Assembly (NCBI GenBank): GCA_003022085.1
Contig: PXQK01000057.1
Location: forward strand, 1 to 5,882
Length of the DNA: 5,882 nucleotides
Source: Halobacteriales archaeon QH_10_65_19
GTDB taxonomy: Archaea > Halobacteriota > Halobacteria > Halobacteriales > Haloarculaceae
Direction of reading: 5' to 3'
Position numbers and translations under genes: made by a program
Notes under the pieces: model-generated
The model's input: the letters and a program-made list of their open reading frames with translations, nothing else
Database searches by the model: none
Told to the model about the DNA's origin: nothing
Part shown: one piece after another, positions 5,075 through 5,882 of the stretch
Layout of the letters: each line of letters opens with the position of its first letter
Numbering within the stretch: the stretch's first letter is position 1

Positions 5075-5698
5075 ATGCCGTTCGAGGAACGCCGCAACGA
5101 CCTGGTCGACCGCCTGACAGCCCGCGAGAGTCTCGACGGCGCCACGGGGGCGGCGATGCGGGCCGTCCCGCGCCACGAGTTCGTCCCCGCGGAGCGCCGC
5201 GAGGCTGCCTACGCCGACAGGCCGCTCCCGATCGGCGAGGGGCAGACCATCAGCGCCCCGCACATGGTGGCGATCATGACCGATCTGCTCGGCGTCTCGC
5301 CCGGCGACGCCGTCTTCGAGATCGGCACCGGCTGTGGCTACCACGCGGCCGTTACAGCCGAGGTCGTCGGCCCGGAACACGTCTACAGCGTCGAGTACCA
5401 CGACAACCTGGCGGAGCGCGCGCGGGAAACCCTCGACGCGACCGGCTACGGCGACGTGTCGGTCCGCGCCGGCGACGGACGCGCCGGCTGGCCCGAGCAC
5501 GCCCCCTACGATGCGGCGTACCTGACCTGCGCCGCGAGGGACTTCCCGCCGGCAATCGTCGAGCAGGTCCGCACCGACGGCGTCGTGCTGGGCCCGCTGG
5601 GCGACGGGAGACAGGTACTGGTCCGCGCCCGCAGGAACGCGGACGGCTCGCTCGACCGCGAACGCCACGGCCACGTCCGGTTCGTCCCGCTGAAGTGA
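5075..5698 (+). CDS. pcm: Protein-L-isoaspartate O-methyltransferase
   Basis: This 207-residue cytosolic repair enzyme transfers methyl from S-adenosylmethionine to L-isoaspartyl residues in aged proteins, starting their return to aspartate. The family signature GQTISAPHMVA is at 56-66. The SAM-binding motif I, VFEIGTGCGYHAAV, is at 80-93, followed by the acidic strand-2 end SVEYHDN (105-111). GDGRAGWPEHAPYDAAYLTCAA (133-154) is the next family motif, and VRFVPL near the C-terminus (201-206) is also typical. Length is normal for the family. The ATG at 5075 lies one base past the upstream stop and has no clear Shine-Dalgarno, so reinitiation by the ribosome leaving the zinc-finger gene is likely. 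Two cysteines, one in motif I (87) and one at 152, are minor departures from the usual residues. Function is secure. Physiological substrates are unknown. Confidence 0.96.
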   Translation: MPFEERRNDLVDRLTARESLDGATGAAMRAVPRHEFVPAERREAAYADRPLPIGEGQTISAPHMVAIMTDLLGVSPGDAVFEIGTGCGYHAAVTAEVVGPEHVYSVEYHDNLAERARETLDATGYGDVSVRAGDGRAGWPEHAPYDAAYLTCAARDFPPAIVEQVRTDGVVLGPLGDGRQVLVRARRNADGSLDRERHGHVRFVPLK

Positions 5699-5720
5699 TC
5701 AGAAATCGGAGATTTCTGAT
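5698..5720 (+). terminator. Perfect hairpin starting in the pcm stop codon
   Basis: ATCAGAAATC (5698-5707) and GATTTCTGAT (5711-5720) are perfect 10-bp arms with a three-base GGA loop. The first base is the last base of the TGA. It is the most stable small hairpin in the window and likely marks the operon's 3' end, though no T-run follows. Confidence 0.55.
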
Positions 5721-5724
5721 GGGC

Positions 5725-5745
5725 TCGCAAATCACCGATTTGCGA
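5725..5745. repeat. Second tandem hairpin after pcm
   Basis: TCGCAAATC (5725-5733) and GATTTGCGA (5737-5745) are perfect 9-bp arms with an ACC loop. The AAATC/GATTT core repeats that of the hairpin just upstream, with changed outer bases, as if the two units derive from one repeat kept by paired changes. A weaker third dyad follows, ACCGA (5751-5755) with TCGGT (5766-5770). Confidence 0.5.
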
Positions 5746-5841
5746 CCGTCACCGAGCGCCGGGAATCGGTAGTAATTCATAGAAGCTATTGAGGAATCTG
5801 GGAGAGATGAAACAGCAGGTTCGAGACAGAGAACGCCCCAG

Positions 5842-5882
5842 GTCGCTCGACTGCGCTCACTTCGCGACGCTTCGTTCGCCAG
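5842..5882. repeat. GCGA/AGCG-rich intergenic stretch at window end
   Basis: On the minus strand the last 41 bases are made of irregular GCGA, GAAGCG and GAGCG units, with an outer GTCGC (5842-5846) and GCGAC (5864-5868) dyad. Similar low-complexity runs are common between haloarchaeal genes. An ATG at 5807 opens a frame that stays open to the window end, but its codons run through this repeat and no family is visible, so no gene is called. Bases 5771-5841 show nothing else. Confidence 0.35.

Noticed and set aside
4399..5145. Minus-strand frame of 248 residues opposite the zinc-finger gene
   Set aside because: It mirrors the codon pattern of the plus-strand gene and shows no recognisable domain. 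The plus frame has CPAC/CTEC and the operon link to pcm.
5352..5780. Arg-rich minus-strand frame over pcm and the 3' hairpins
   Set aside because: The Arg/Gly/Pro-rich composition is the usual shadow of GC-rich coding DNA, and pcm motifs on the plus strand are unambiguous.
5816..5832. tRNA T-loop-like GGTTCGAGAC
   Set aside because: No complementary T-stem, anticodon arm or acceptor stem surrounds it.
5807..5882. Possible new leaderless gene starting at ATG 5807 and leaving the window
   Set aside because: Only 25 codons are visible, they run through a GCGA-rich repeat-like stretch, and promoter spacing is poor. Sequence beyond the window is needed.

Overview
The window looks like chromosomal DNA from a halophilic archaeon (class Halobacteria). 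Coding DNA is GC-rich with mostly G or C at third codon positions. Soluble proteins are strongly acidic (Asp/Glu-rich, few Lys). Several genes have TATA-like boxes about 25-30 bases before the ATG with no Shine-Dalgarno sequence, the usual haloarchaeal leaderless arrangement. Genus cannot be fixed from the sequence alone.

Layout. Bases 1-104 are a large fold-back inverted repeat (42 bp perfect arms, short loop) at the window edge. Next is an L-lactate permease family gene on the minus strand (127-1998) with a good Shine-Dalgarno and a TATA-like box. It shares a 341-base divergent control region with an MFS transporter gene on the plus strand (2340-3551). That control region holds two candidate operator dyads. 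Bases 3552-3714 are noncoding and dense in small inverted repeats. Then come two minus-strand genes: a newly read 41-residue single-span membrane protein (3715-3840) with its own promoter, and an Hsp20 small heat-shock protein (3945-4337). Divergent from hsp20, across 88 bases, runs a plus-strand two-gene operon: an archaeal zinc-finger protein of the HVO_0476/COG1326 type (4426-5073) and protein-L-isoaspartate O-methyltransferase (5075-5698), separated by one base. The window closes with tandem small hairpins and a GCGA-rich stretch (5842-5882) without a convincing gene.

How the genes may work together. The left half is membrane transport: lactate-type monocarboxylate uptake and an MFS carrier of unknown substrate, possibly controlled together from the shared region. 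The right half is protein quality control: a holdase chaperone (Hsp20) back to back with isoaspartyl repair (Pcm) and its coupled zinc-finger partner. Most of the window is ordinary chromosomal content. I do not see a defence system, CRISPR array, integrase or transposase. The observations most worth checking are the 104-base fold-back repeat, the unlisted small membrane protein with a dyad over its TATA box, and the operator-like dyads between the two transporters.
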